DNA from: Flavobacteriales bacterium
Lineage (GTDB): Bacteria; Bacteroidota; Bacteroidia; Flavobacteriales_D; Crocinitomicaceae
Assembly: GCA_947474675.1 (NCBI GenBank)
Contig: CANJKA010000005.1
Coordinates: 1 to 64,000, forward strand
Length of the DNA stretch: 64,000 nucleotides
Direction: 5' to 3'
Each line of letters starts with the position of its first letter. Positions within the stretch are counted from its first letter, which is position 1. Of the stretch, positions 33,839 to 43,328 are shown piece after piece. Made by a program: the position numbers and the translations under genes. The notes beneath the pieces are model-generated. The model made no database searches. It was given only the letters and a program-made list of their open reading frames with translations, and had not been told where the DNA came from.

Positions 33839-34792
33839 ATGGAAAATTATTTTGAAGAACCTTTTTTTTCAGTAATTATACCAACGTATAATAGAGCTCA
33901 TTCTCTTACTTCAGCAATTAAAAGTATTTTAAATCAAACATTCAAAAATTTTGAAATAATAATAATTGACGATGCATCAATTGATAACACTGAAGAAGTT
34001 GTAAAGTTAATTAACGATACACGAATACATTATTTAAAAAATGAAGTTAATCGTGAAAGATGTCTATCTAGAAATTTAGGAATTGATAATGCAAAAGGTA
34101 AATATGTCTGTTTTTTAGATAGTGATGATTATCACTTACCGAATCATTTGGAAGTTATTTATTCTGAAATTCAAAGCTTACAAAATCCGATAGCTTTTTT
34201 ATTTACAAATTCTTGTAATGAAGATTCAAATGGAAAACGTTCTGAAAGGTGTTGTCCAGATTTTGAAAATTTTAATAGCTATACTTATTTCTTGCATTAT
34301 ACTGTAAATCCTCAACGTTGGGCTGTTCACAAGACTATTTTTGAAAAAATCAATTTTGATAATGAGATTTTAATTTGTGAAGACATGGATACCAGTCTGA
34401 GAATTTTAGCTGCTGGCTATCCTATTTATCAAATTAAAGAAATTACGACCGTTTATGTTGCTGCAATTGATAGTTTTACAGTTAGTGACACTAAAAAAGC
34501 TGAGAAAGAATTATTTTATTTGAAACGTATTTTTTCTCGCACAGAATTAATTGATAAATTGATTACTCAAGAAAAAAATAGGCTTTTAAGTATGTGTTAT
34601 TTTCATTTAGCAATCAAGGCAAATGAAAGAATTGATAAATTAAATGTTCTCAAATTTTCAATTAAATCATTTTTTTTGTTTCCAAAAGGATACAATGGTA
34701 AAACAAATAAAATATTAATAGTAATGTGTATATATTCAATACCTTTAATAGGTTTTCTAGCTCGCTCTATTAATAATATAAAAAAAAAGTAA
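33839..34792 (+). CDS. GT2 family glycosyltransferase
   Basis: 317 residues. FFSVIIPTYNRAHSLTSAIKSIL (9-31), EIIIIDDASIDNTEEVV, NRERCLSRNLGIDNAKGKYVCFLDSDDYHLPNHL (metal-binding DSDD) and ILICEDMDTSLRILAAGYPI (ED base) give a complete GT2 domain. It ends with Lys-rich basic residues and a short hydrophobic segment (CIYSIPLIGFLARSI) that may anchor to the membrane. Its stop is 1 base before the GT61 start, so the two are coupled. Confidence 0.87.
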   Translation: MENYFEEPFFSVIIPTYNRAHSLTSAIKSILNQTFKNFEIIIIDDASIDNTEEVVKLINDTRIHYLKNEVNRERCLSRNLGIDNAKGKYVCFLDSDDYHLPNHLEVIYSEIQSLQNPIAFLFTNSCNEDSNGKRSERCCPDFENFNSYTYFLHYTVNPQRWAVHKTIFEKINFDNEILICEDMDTSLRILAAGYPIYQIKEITTVYVAAIDSFTVSDTKKAEKELFYLKRIFSRTELIDKLITQEKNRLLSMCYFHLAIKANERIDKLNVLKFSIKSFFLFPKGYNGKTNKILIVMCIYSIPLIGFLARSINNIKKK

Positions 34793-35839
34793 ATGCACAT
34801 TAAAACCAAGTTTCCTATCAATGTTAAACAGGAAGACGTTTTTCTTTTCAAAAATAAGGAATCTTATACTATTACATCTTTGAAAACAAAGATGTATAAA
34901 AATGTTTTTGTTAATCATTGGGGACTTTTATTAAATAATTTAGTTTTACCTTTAAAATCAACAGAAAATTTAATAGGGTTTTACGATCACACTTTTTATT
35001 TTAAACATTGGAAAGTAGCTATTGAGCAATTTTTAGTCTGTAAATTTGGTAAAAGTTTACAGAGCATTAAAATTGAAGATGAAAATATTTATTTTAGTAT
35101 TCATACGCCTTGGTTCGGTTATTTTTCATGGCTCACAACATATTTACCCAGACTTTTAGAAGTCTCAGAAAAATTTCCTAATGCTATTTTATTGGTTCCT
35201 GAAGAATGGGATAAACTACCATTTGTTCAAGATTCACTTTCTTTATTCCCGTCAATTCAACATAAAATAATTCCGAATGAGCATCATATGTTTGTTAAGA
35301 ATTATCTTTTTTCAGAAGTTAGGCCATGGACTTCAATTTTTTACCCCGAGCACATTTCAAGTGTTAGACATTTGTTTTACAAGGAACTAGAAAAGAGAGA
35401 AATTTCTATAAAACCTATTAAACGAATTTATGTATCTAGGAATAAAGCTGAAAGAAGAAAAATTTTAAATGAAAATCTATTAGAAGCTTATTTGATCGAA
35501 AACGAATTTGAAATTGTTTATTTTGAAGATTTTACGATATTTGAACAAGTGTTTTTAATGAAGAATGTTGAAATATTAGTTTCTATGCATGGAGCAGGGC
35601 TTACAAATACTTTATTCATGCAACCTAACTCAATTTTATTTGAGTTAACCCCTAAATTGGAACAATCGAAATTTTTTCGATTTCCTTTTTGGAGGATTGC
35701 GTCTATATTAAAAATCAATTATTATATTCAATTTTGTAAGACAATTAATAAAGGAGAAGCTGATTTTTATTCTAGGAATATAGAAATTGATATTGATGAG
35801 TTTAAGAAAAATATCAATTCCATATTAAGAGGGAATTAG
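34793..35839 (+). CDS. GT61 family (DUF563) glycosyltransferase
   Basis: 348 residues. IKRIYVSRNKAERRKILNENLLEAYL, FEIVYFEDFTIFEQVFLMKNVEILVSMHGAGLTNTLFMQPNSILFEL are the GT61 hallmarks (RxxAxxRxxxNE; VSxHGAGLTN). FFRFPFWRIASILKINYY matches the end of the domain. GT61 includes xylosyl-, arabinosyl- and GlcNAc-type transferases; the donor here is unknown. ATG at 34793 immediately follows the preceding stop. It is the last gene before a 422-base gap with remnants. Confidence 0.87.
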   Translation: MHIKTKFPINVKQEDVFLFKNKESYTITSLKTKMYKNVFVNHWGLLLNNLVLPLKSTENLIGFYDHTFYFKHWKVAIEQFLVCKFGKSLQSIKIEDENIYFSIHTPWFGYFSWLTTYLPRLLEVSEKFPNAILLVPEEWDKLPFVQDSLSLFPSIQHKIIPNEHHMFVKNYLFSEVRPWTSIFYPEHISSVRHLFYKELEKREISIKPIKRIYVSRNKAERRKILNENLLEAYLIENEFEIVYFEDFTIFEQVFLMKNVEILVSMHGAGLTNTLFMQPNSILFELTPKLEQSKFFRFPFWRIASILKINYYIQFCKTINKGEADFYSRNIEIDIDEFKKNINSILRGN

Positions 35840-36261
35840 TTTTTGAAAGCACGAAAAAAATAGACTTCTAGAATTTGATTTTTTGCGTGTTATTGCAGTA
35901 ATACTAGTAATATTTGATTAAAAAAGCTAACTGATTAGTGTTTTTTAGATCATATTTATCGTTATTTTATTAGGGTAAAAGCTATATCCATTTATTACTA
36001 AAACTTCATTTTATAAAAATTTTTGTGAAATCTAATTGAAGTAACCAAAAAGTAAATGAAACGATATGAGAGAAACGTTCATTTTTATTCTATAATTGAA
36101 TTGATTTGTTGTAATATAGTATGACTTTATTGAGCTGGAGTTTGAATATATAATTCTTTTATTACTCAATTATAGATTTCACTACCTAAAAAAATTACAT
36201 TTAACAATTAATTCAATTTTAAATAATTCTACCAATTCTAAAATTTATTGATAAAAATATA
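35840..36261. other. 422-base gap with an acyltransferase remnant and an inverted repeat
   Basis: The gap holds no intact gene. It contains the acyltransferase-3 fragment listed separately (35847-35921) and a perfect 11-bp inverted pair TCTATAATTGA (36089-36099) and TCAATTATAGA (36166-36176) 66 bases apart. The remainder is AT-rich and shows no TAnnTTTG box upstream of the GT2 at 36262. It looks like scar sequence left by gene loss between two cassettes. Confidence 0.45.
35847..35921 (+). pseudogene. N-terminal fragment of an acyltransferase family 3 protein
   Basis: In one frame the stretch reads NRLLEFDFLRVIAVILVIFD followed by a stop at 35919-35921; the frame opens after a stop at 35844-35846. 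This is the characteristic N-terminus of OafA-like acyltransferases (consensus ...LDxLRGIAxLLVVxFH), and it compares with FELDALRGIASLLVVIFH of the intact gene at 19106. It has no start codon, and the catalytic His and all later helices are missing. It is a remnant of a lost O-acyltransferase gene. Confidence 0.6.
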
Positions 36262-37212
36262 ATGTCAAATCCACAAATAAATATTGTTGTACCACTGTTT
36301 AACGAAGAAGAGATTTTTGGTGATTTAATGCAACGCTTGACATCAGTTGTTGATGCTAGTAAATTATCAGTTTCAATTATTATGGTTGATGATGGGAGTA
36401 GAGACAATACAGCTTTTTTAATGGAACAACAATCATTAAGAGATGAACGATTTGTATCTGTAATATTATCAAGAAATTTTGGTCATCAATATGCATTAAC
36501 AGCCGGTTTTAATTATGTAGATGCGTCTGAAGCCGTTTTTATTATTGATGGAGATTTACAAGATCCACCTGAACTTTTAGAAGAATTTTATGAACAAATA
36601 AAATTGGGCTATGATGTTGTTTATGCCGTTCGTGAAAAAAGGAAAGAGAATTTTTTTAAAAAAATTGCCTATAAATCATTTTACAGATTCTTAAAACGAA
36701 TTTCATACATAGACTTTCCGCTTGATTCTGGCGATTTTTCGTTAGTTAGTAGAAGAGTTGTTGATCATATCAATTCTATGCCTGAAGAAAGTAGATTTCT
36801 CAGGGGGATGAGAAGTTGGATTGGTTTTAATCAGATTGGTCTGAAATATGAAAGGCAAAAACGAGAGGTTGGAGAATCAAAATACACCTTCAGAAAACTT
36901 TTTAAATTGGCTTTAAATGGTATTTTTAATTTTAGTGAATACCCTATTAAGTTTGTTTCTAATATGGGGTTAATGACAGTAATTTTGAGTCTAATTTATT
37001 TTACAATAACTTTGATTAAACGTGCTTATTTCGGGACTGTTCCGGAAGGTTTTACATCTTTGGTTTTATTAATTATTTTTTTTGGAGGAGTACAGTTAAT
37101 TGCGATAGGGATAATAGGAGAATATGTACTGCGGATTTTCTTTCAAGTAAAAAGTAGACCTTTATTCATTGTTAAAGATGTAATTAAGAATCAGAAAAGA
37201 GTAAAAGGATAG
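36262..37212 (+). CDS. GT2 family polyprenyl-phosphate glycosyltransferase (ArnC/GtrB-like)
   Basis: 316 residues. INIVVPLFNEEEIFGDLMQRL (6-26), MVDDGSRDNT (41-50), LSRNFGHQYALTAGF (69-83) and FIIDGDLQDPPELLEE (93-108) are the complete signature of ArnC/GtrB-type enzymes. SRFLRGMRSWIGFNQ follows, and the C-terminus has two membrane helices (about 235-295). It should transfer a sugar from a nucleotide donor to undecaprenyl phosphate at the inner membrane, making a donor for GT-C enzymes such as those at 37453-43313 on the other strand. It is convergent with that minus-strand operon, 240 bases apart; no strong terminator is seen. Confidence 0.88.
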   Translation: MSNPQINIVVPLFNEEEIFGDLMQRLTSVVDASKLSVSIIMVDDGSRDNTAFLMEQQSLRDERFVSVILSRNFGHQYALTAGFNYVDASEAVFIIDGDLQDPPELLEEFYEQIKLGYDVVYAVREKRKENFFKKIAYKSFYRFLKRISYIDFPLDSGDFSLVSRRVVDHINSMPEESRFLRGMRSWIGFNQIGLKYERQKREVGESKYTFRKLFKLALNGIFNFSEYPIKFVSNMGLMTVILSLIYFTITLIKRAYFGTVPEGFTSLVLLIIFFGGVQLIAIGIIGEYVLRIFFQVKSRPLFIVKDVIKNQKRVKG

Positions 37213-37452
37213 CATATTTCAAAGAGTATTATCATTTAGAAAGAAAGCATTGGTAGTTAAAAGACAAGGGGTGAAATTTTAGAATCATTTCTTATAAAAC
37301 ACATAGTCTCTTATAATGAAAATGATTTAAGAAAAACTTCTTATAAATACTAAACTCCTATATTCAATAAAAAATAAGTTGAACGTTGTAGCTGTTTTTT
37401 TATTTGATCTATCTTGGATTAAATAATTCTACTAACACAGAATTTCAAGGTA

Positions 37453-39372
37453 TTAGTTTGTATTCAATCTACAATAAACTTCTCCTGATATTGTATCAAC
37501 ATATTTTTTTTCTATCAAACTTTCAACTTGTTCTGAAAGTTGAACTCCTTTTGCACAAAATAACCATTTAATTGATTTTTGTTTCAGAAAATCTTTTTGA
37601 AACGATCCGAAATTTTCAAAAGGAACAATTTTTTCTTTCAAAAAAAAGCGCATTTGATTATCCGCTGAAAATGCAATTGAAGTAGAATTTCTTTCGTATT
37701 TTATATATGGATAATTGATATTAACCAAATTGAAGTAATTTTCCAAAAGGAATATTTTTCCAGGTTTTTGTGTATACCAAATAAGTGGTGCGAAATTTTG
37801 TATAAAACTGTCTGGTAATACAAAAGCAATAATAGGATTTGATTTTTCTTGATTAAGTAAGTTCTTTACTTTACTATATATCTCTTTTGAATAACTTTTG
37901 TCAATGTTTTTATGATTATTTAGATGAAAACTGACTAAAAAACAGCCATTAATCAATGCAAAAGTAAATATGCAAAATTGTACTATTTTCTTGACGCTTT
38001 CAGATTGAAATAAGTAAATGAGAGTAATAATAATTATGACATTAAAAATAGGTATAAGGTTTGTTAAAAACTGATCTGAATTCATACCTTGAACCAACGA
38101 AATAGCGAATGATCCAATTCCAAATGAGAAGAGTAAAAACATATATAATATCTTTAATTCAGGATTATTGAATATGCGTTTTCTGAATATAAAAATTAAT
38201 AGGATGAGTGGAAAATACAAAATCGAAAACCAAATAATAGGGCCTACTATTTTTGCTGCAATCCTTAAAATTTCGCCTTTAAAATTTAAATATTTCAAAA
38301 AATTACTGAAATAGATCGTTTTTTCTGAAATCTCATTATTTATTCCCATTTTCAGAATAACTATAAATGAAAATAAAGTAATTGAAAAGATTGAAAGTAA
38401 TATAAAATTCTCTTTCGTTTTAAAGTTCTTTTGAAAAAGAAGTAATAATCCAAAAGCACCGAATACACCCAGAATTGGTCCAAATGAACATACAGCTATA
38501 AATAATCCAGTGACGAGTGATGATTTATATTTTTCTTTTATCAGAAACAGAAAAGATAAAATACTAAATATATAGACTGGTAAATGCTTTTGTCCATAAT
38601 ACGAAAAAGGAAGTGTTTGTTTCACAAAACCTGAAATAGTAAACACGGTAGTTGGAAAAAATTCACCGTCATGAAAAAGGACTTCGTATACTGAGAAATA
38701 GATAGGTCCAATGAGTAATAATAAAAATGTGAGAATATAATGTTTGAGCTGAAGTTGTTTTACTAAATGTTCAATAGCACTTAGAATACCTAAAACAAAT
38801 AGCCAAACTAAGTAGGGGTAAACAACAAATTGAAGGATAAATGTATAGCCATAACCACTTATGAATCCAATCAAAGAGGTAAACCAAATTTCATAAAAAT
38901 GGTAAGGAGATATTCCTGAAAAAAGATGAGGGTACAATGAATTCAAAGCTTCATATCTGTTTTCATTTCCAAATTGAATAATACTATTCGAAAGTCCCGA
39001 ATAAAATAGGATGTCATCTGATGGTAAATAGGGTGTTAAAGTGGAAAGATCAAAGTTCAATAAAAATTGAATTAGAATAATTGGAATGATTAGTAAAGTA
39101 AATAGTATGTTTTGGTTTAATTCTTTTTTAAGAGGTGCAATGAAAATCATCTTCTTTTTTAAGATTAAAAACAAATAAGCAGGGATAAATAATAAAAGTA
39201 TTGTTTTTCCTCCGGTTATAGCAATTGCAAACAATGATATACTGAGTGTTATAATTGAAAGTTGTTGAATAAAAAAATGAAAAATAGGCTCTTTAATTGA
39301 TGGGAATTTAATAAACTGACTTATTCCAAAAAAAATAATTAAAGATATAATTAGTATAATAAAATAGATCAT
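37453..39372 (-). CDS. Large polytopic membrane protein, GT-C-like
   Basis: 639 residues, some 14 membrane helices, then a soluble C-terminal domain (about 480-639). The first outer loop reads YLPSDDILFYSGLSNSI and LFSGISPYHFYEIW. The acidic pair DD plus the PYHFYE motif resemble GT-C donor-binding loops. The 39413 neighbour has the parallel NSDSIFHSNIAVF and THPYHYFEGW, so the two are paralogues. It is likely a periplasmic-face glycosyltransferase or polymerase-like protein. It is the last gene of the minus-strand operon, 40 bases after its paralogue, and ends in the convergent gap 37213-37452. Confidence 0.55.
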   Translation of the reverse strand: MIYFIILIISLIIFFGISQFIKFPSIKEPIFHFFIQQLSIITLSISLFAIAITGGKTILLLFIPAYLFLILKKKMIFIAPLKKELNQNILFTLLIIPIILIQFLLNFDLSTLTPYLPSDDILFYSGLSNSIIQFGNENRYEALNSLYPHLFSGISPYHFYEIWFTSLIGFISGYGYTFILQFVVYPYLVWLFVLGILSAIEHLVKQLQLKHYILTFLLLLIGPIYFSVYEVLFHDGEFFPTTVFTISGFVKQTLPFSYYGQKHLPVYIFSILSFLFLIKEKYKSSLVTGLFIAVCSFGPILGVFGAFGLLLLFQKNFKTKENFILLSIFSITLFSFIVILKMGINNEISEKTIYFSNFLKYLNFKGEILRIAAKIVGPIIWFSILYFPLILLIFIFRKRIFNNPELKILYMFLLFSFGIGSFAISLVQGMNSDQFLTNLIPIFNVIIIITLIYLFQSESVKKIVQFCIFTFALINGCFLVSFHLNNHKNIDKSYSKEIYSKVKNLLNQEKSNPIIAFVLPDSFIQNFAPLIWYTQKPGKIFLLENYFNLVNINYPYIKYERNSTSIAFSADNQMRFFLKEKIVPFENFGSFQKDFLKQKSIKWLFCAKGVQLSEQVESLIEKKYVDTISGEVYCRLNTN

Positions 39373-39412
39373 GATTATTTAAATTAATTGTTACTGTTAA
39401 ATATTAAAACGA

Positions 39413-41422
39413 TTACTTGCTATGTTGAATTTTTTGATAGTCTAAAAGAATAAATGTAATCCCTGATTTCGTGTCTTTTATTTGCTTTTTTATCATCGGT
39501 TTTAATAGATTATCTAATGTTACATTCTTATTTAAAACTAAATATTCTATTTTGTATTTTTTTATAAATGAAAGCCTTGCTTTTTCATTTGAGTCAAAAG
39601 ATTTTCTTTCTTTCAATTTAGTACAATACATATAAAAAGAAGAAGTGAAAATATAATTTTTATTGATTGTATTTCCGAGTTGTTTTTCAGTTATATCAAT
39701 TGAAGATAAAGATGTTAGGATAAAAGGATCTTTATTTGTTTTATTGAATCCAGATAAAAAAGGGCTACAATGATCTACATTATCTATAACTACAGGATAG
39801 TTGAAATAATCTTGTCCTTCAAATCGTCCACCAATTTTATTTTTTAACTGTTTTGAACAGGAGTATACTTTTGATACAAATTCAGGAGAATATTTATTCC
39901 AAAGTGTTTCTTTATTATTACTATAGATTGAATAAGTTCGATCTGAGAATAGAGCAATGAAAAATAAAATAAATAAACTGATGCCTACTTTTATTTTTTT
40001 CGAATTGCATAGTCTAAGAGATGTTATGATTAATAACAGAAAAAAAACATTTATAAAGGGTAGACAGACATAGAAAAAATAAGAATGACTTCCAAATGAG
40101 AAGTCTAATAGTAATTGCAATGTTATAGATATTACGATTAGAATTCCAGTAAATAGAAGTGGTGTTTTAAGTTTGTATACATGCTCTTTCCAATTGTTTT
40201 TAGATGAATAAAATGAAATTAGAAAAACAATCCAGGCTGGAGAGTATAAAACTATGACTTGAAGGAAACGGTATATAAATAGTACTATTTTTGTTTTAAT
40301 CGCTATGATGGTACTGAATTCATTAAGTATTTCTTTTAAGGTTGGTATTGTTATATAGTCTACAGATGCTCCTAAAGTTAAATAAAATAGAATTATAATA
40401 ATAAATATTGAAATAGGTAATAGTAAATAATAAAAAGAAAAAGTAGAACTTTCACTAGTTTTAAATAGTTTGTTTATTAAAATAAATGTAAATATCGAAC
40501 CTATTATACCAGGTGATAATGTTATTGTTACGAAAGGGATACACAATAAGATTAAAAATGCCGAAATATTTTTTTTATCGATAAACTGTAAAAAGGTTGC
40601 TATTGTAAATGTATAAACTACAATTAGTTTTAATCCCCAATATTCATCGATTGCTGTAAAATTAAAATAACTTGTCTTTTTTAAATTGAAAAAATAACAT
40701 AATTCAGAAAGTCCATCAAAAAAGAAACTACTAAATATTATAATTGAAATACTTATTATTTTTGTTATTGTGTTTAAAGAAGTAAACTTTTCAATTAGAG
40801 CCCACATTCCCGAAATTGTTATAAGAGCAAATAGAGGGTAGACTAATAATTCTTCAGTAATCCAATGATTTAATTTAAATAATGATGCAAATAAACTAAT
40901 TGTCCAACCTTCAAAATAATGATATGGATGTGTTCCATCTGGAGGATAAAAATAATTAGTGTTTGAACTTTCAATTCCAGTTTTGTCTAAAAAAACTGCA
41001 ATATTAGAATGAAATATGGAATCTGAATTGATAACAATGGGATAATCTTGGCCGTTATTAAATAAACAATAGTATTTCCAAATAAATATAAGTAAAGATA
41101 AGGTGAACAAACTTAATAAGGGTAGCAGTTCATTTTTAGTTAATTTACATTTTTGCTTATAAGAATTTAAATCAATTTTTTGTTTTGTTAGGATAACATA
41201 AGTTATTCCGATTAAAATTAATCCAATATTTATTGTTTTTCCAGAGGTTTTAGTTAGTGAATAAAATGAAACTATACTTAATACACCTATAAATAATTTA
41301 TAAAATAATTTAGAATGGGAAGTCTCATTTTTTGAAATGAAAAGAGAAAATACAAGGTGACCAGTTAAAAATACAATGGAAATAACACATGTAAATAAAA
41401 AAAGATAGTAAAGTAGTATCAT
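39413..41422 (-). CDS. Large polytopic membrane protein, GT-C-like, paralogue of the 37453 gene
   Basis: 669 residues with 14 or so membrane helices and a C-terminal soluble domain (about 505-669). The early outer loop YPIVINSDSIFHSNIAVFLDK carries acidic residues, and GTHPYHYFEGWTISLF parallels SPYHFYEIWFTSLIGF of the next gene. Such proteins are commonly annotated hypothetical in Bacteroidetes glycan loci; a GT-C fold is my inference from topology and the DS/PYHYFE loop. The start ATG is 1 base after the stop of the upstream PMT-like gene, so translation is probably coupled. Confidence 0.55.
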   Translation of the reverse strand: MILLYYLFLFTCVISIVFLTGHLVFSLFISKNETSHSKLFYKLFIGVLSIVSFYSLTKTSGKTINIGLILIGITYVILTKQKIDLNSYKQKCKLTKNELLPLLSLFTLSLLIFIWKYYCLFNNGQDYPIVINSDSIFHSNIAVFLDKTGIESSNTNYFYPPDGTHPYHYFEGWTISLFASLFKLNHWITEELLVYPLFALITISGMWALIEKFTSLNTITKIISISIIIFSSFFFDGLSELCYFFNLKKTSYFNFTAIDEYWGLKLIVVYTFTIATFLQFIDKKNISAFLILLCIPFVTITLSPGIIGSIFTFILINKLFKTSESSTFSFYYLLLPISIFIIIILFYLTLGASVDYITIPTLKEILNEFSTIIAIKTKIVLFIYRFLQVIVLYSPAWIVFLISFYSSKNNWKEHVYKLKTPLLFTGILIVISITLQLLLDFSFGSHSYFFYVCLPFINVFFLLLIITSLRLCNSKKIKVGISLFILFFIALFSDRTYSIYSNNKETLWNKYSPEFVSKVYSCSKQLKNKIGGRFEGQDYFNYPVVIDNVDHCSPFLSGFNKTNKDPFILTSLSSIDITEKQLGNTINKNYIFTSSFYMYCTKLKERKSFDSNEKARLSFIKKYKIEYLVLNKNVTLDNLLKPMIKKQIKDTKSGITFILLDYQKIQHSK

Positions 41423-41423
41423 T

Positions 41424-43313
41424 TTATTGTTTTGAATAAATAGTAAATAATTTAAAATGATTTATTTTTAAATAGTTGATGTTGTTATAACGAAATTGTT
41501 TTTCATTTTTATAACTAATTATGTATCTTAAAACATGTTTTTTTTGAGGTAGTAATTTTTTACTTATATTATCAATATAAATTGGCTTCCCGATTTTTAA
41601 ATTGGAATTAAAGATATCAAAATATAATAAATATTCCCACATATCACCACCAAATTCAACACCTACTTCACCTTTATATTTTTGTAAAAAATATCTTGCA
41701 ATTCGGTAATCTTCTTCATAAGGAGTATAATTAGCACAATACTTTTTAAAGCGTGTATCATTTAAATTTATTCTATTCGTATATCTATTTGAAACAAAAG
41801 GTCTAGTTGAATTAAAAACAACAATTACTAATGAATAGAAACAGATTATAGTAAATGGAAATAAAATAAAAGGGGAAGTTATTTTTTTGTTTTTCAAGGT
41901 GTAGTCAAGTATGTAAGCGACAAAAAAACAACTCATGAAAAAGAGAGGTGTTTGAAGTCTAGTATGCCATGGTTGCCATTTTAAAACTAATGTAAATAAT
42001 ATGAACTCTAAAATCGGAATAGACACCAATAGAAACAGATAAAGAGAATGTTTTTTCCTTTGTTTTATATATAAAATAATTGATATAAATATAAAGCAGA
42101 TCTGAAATACATTTGAAGCTGTATCTTCATGGTGCTGCCATTTTTCTAGTTTAAATGAAATCCCATTAAAATTTGTTTTTGGATTATTAATTTCTTCACC
42201 TAAAACCAAATGCATTTTTTCAACAATTTTATTACTAATATCACTTAATGGATAGACCGCTAAGTGATTTCCTACATTTTTCAAAGTCGTTAATAAAAAT
42301 GGTTTTATACCAATTTCTTCGTTGAATAAATGGTCTTCATTTTTACCTAAAATATCTCCAGATAAAATATAATTTCGGTAATAAAAACCAGAATTAATAA
42401 GTAAAATCATGAATGGTATTAGTCCAAATTTTAAGAATATTGACATGGATCTTACTTTTTTCAATAGCATTATTCCCCATATTGATAATATTGGAAATAA
42501 GTAAATATATGCTGTCCCTTTTGTGTAAACTGAAAGGCCAACTGCTATAGCTAAAATTATAATGGAAATAAGCTTTGTGTTTTTATATGATTTAATACAG
42601 AATAATATACTTGTTAAGAGGTAAAATGAAACTATAATATCATTTTGTGTTGAGCTTGATTGGAGAAGTATTTCTGGTGTCGTTAGTAGGAAAATGACAG
42701 CAAAAATAGTTGCTCTTTTAGTGAAATTTAATTCAAAACAAATACTTTTTACAGTTGCTATGCAGCCAATAAGAAAAAGAAATTGGATACTATTTGCTAA
42801 TAAATCAGATTTGTTTAAAATACAAAATTGAGAAACAATTAGTTCTGCTAATGGAGGTGAATATATTTGTCGATAAATATGGGTAGGATAACTGAATATT
42901 GATTGGTTTTCAATCCAATGTGGGATTCTACCCATATGATAGGTTAATGAATCCCAATTATTGGGCGGATACAATAAGCCTTGAGTGAGAACAAGTAAAT
43001 AAATAAATATAAAAAAAATAAATATTTTGTCTTGAAAAAGGGTCGAAAATCCATTTATTAATTTTGTTTTTATAATTTCTAAAGAATTTTTATTCAATAC
43101 TAATAATAAACTAAGATCAATCAATACCCAAAATATAAAGAGTCCTAAGTATGCGTATGAATTAAAAATACTTAGTATTTCTGAAGAAAGAAATATAAAA
43201 ATGCTGTTTAAAAATAAACTCCCTATAATGCTCTGTGAAATTGTTATTGTTTTATATTTTAAAAAATAAAATAAAGATAAAATCAAAGAAAGATATATTA
43301 ATAAAACTGCCAT
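41424..43313 (-). CDS. PMT/ArnT-like GT-C membrane glycosyltransferase
   Basis: 629 residues. Helices at the N-terminus are followed by QGLLYPPNNWDSLTYHMGRIPHWIENQSIFSYPTHIYRQIYSPPLAEL (about 110-158). This strongly resembles the first periplasmic loop of GT39/GT83-type transferases, with the catalytic Asp in NNWDSLTYH. Further helices (to about residue 480) and a soluble tail follow. It should transfer a sugar from a polyprenyl-phosphate donor at the periplasmic face. It follows the DPM1-like GT2 (43329-44045) by 15 bases in transcription order, a natural donor-synthase/transferase pair. Confidence 0.72.
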   Translation of the reverse strand: MAVLLIYLSLILSLFYFLKYKTITISQSIIGSLFLNSIFIFLSSEILSIFNSYAYLGLFIFWVLIDLSLLLVLNKNSLEIIKTKLINGFSTLFQDKIFIFFIFIYLLVLTQGLLYPPNNWDSLTYHMGRIPHWIENQSIFSYPTHIYRQIYSPPLAELIVSQFCILNKSDLLANSIQFLFLIGCIATVKSICFELNFTKRATIFAVIFLLTTPEILLQSSSTQNDIIVSFYLLTSILFCIKSYKNTKLISIIILAIAVGLSVYTKGTAYIYLFPILSIWGIMLLKKVRSMSIFLKFGLIPFMILLINSGFYYRNYILSGDILGKNEDHLFNEEIGIKPFLLTTLKNVGNHLAVYPLSDISNKIVEKMHLVLGEEINNPKTNFNGISFKLEKWQHHEDTASNVFQICFIFISIILYIKQRKKHSLYLFLLVSIPILEFILFTLVLKWQPWHTRLQTPLFFMSCFFVAYILDYTLKNKKITSPFILFPFTIICFYSLVIVVFNSTRPFVSNRYTNRINLNDTRFKKYCANYTPYEEDYRIARYFLQKYKGEVGVEFGGDMWEYLLYFDIFNSNLKIGKPIYIDNISKKLLPQKKHVLRYIISYKNEKQFRYNNINYLKINHFKLFTIYSKQ

Positions 43314-43328
43314 TTTTAAATTTATATA

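Noticed and set aside
36089-36176. 11-bp inverted pair as insertion-sequence ends
   Set aside because: The arms are AT-rich and only 66 bases apart with no coding content; chance or a small scar is more likely than an IS.
37213-37452. Terminator between the convergent operons
   Set aside because: I looked for a stem followed by a T-run; the T-rich stretch near 37390-37402 has no convincing stem, so no terminator is claimed.
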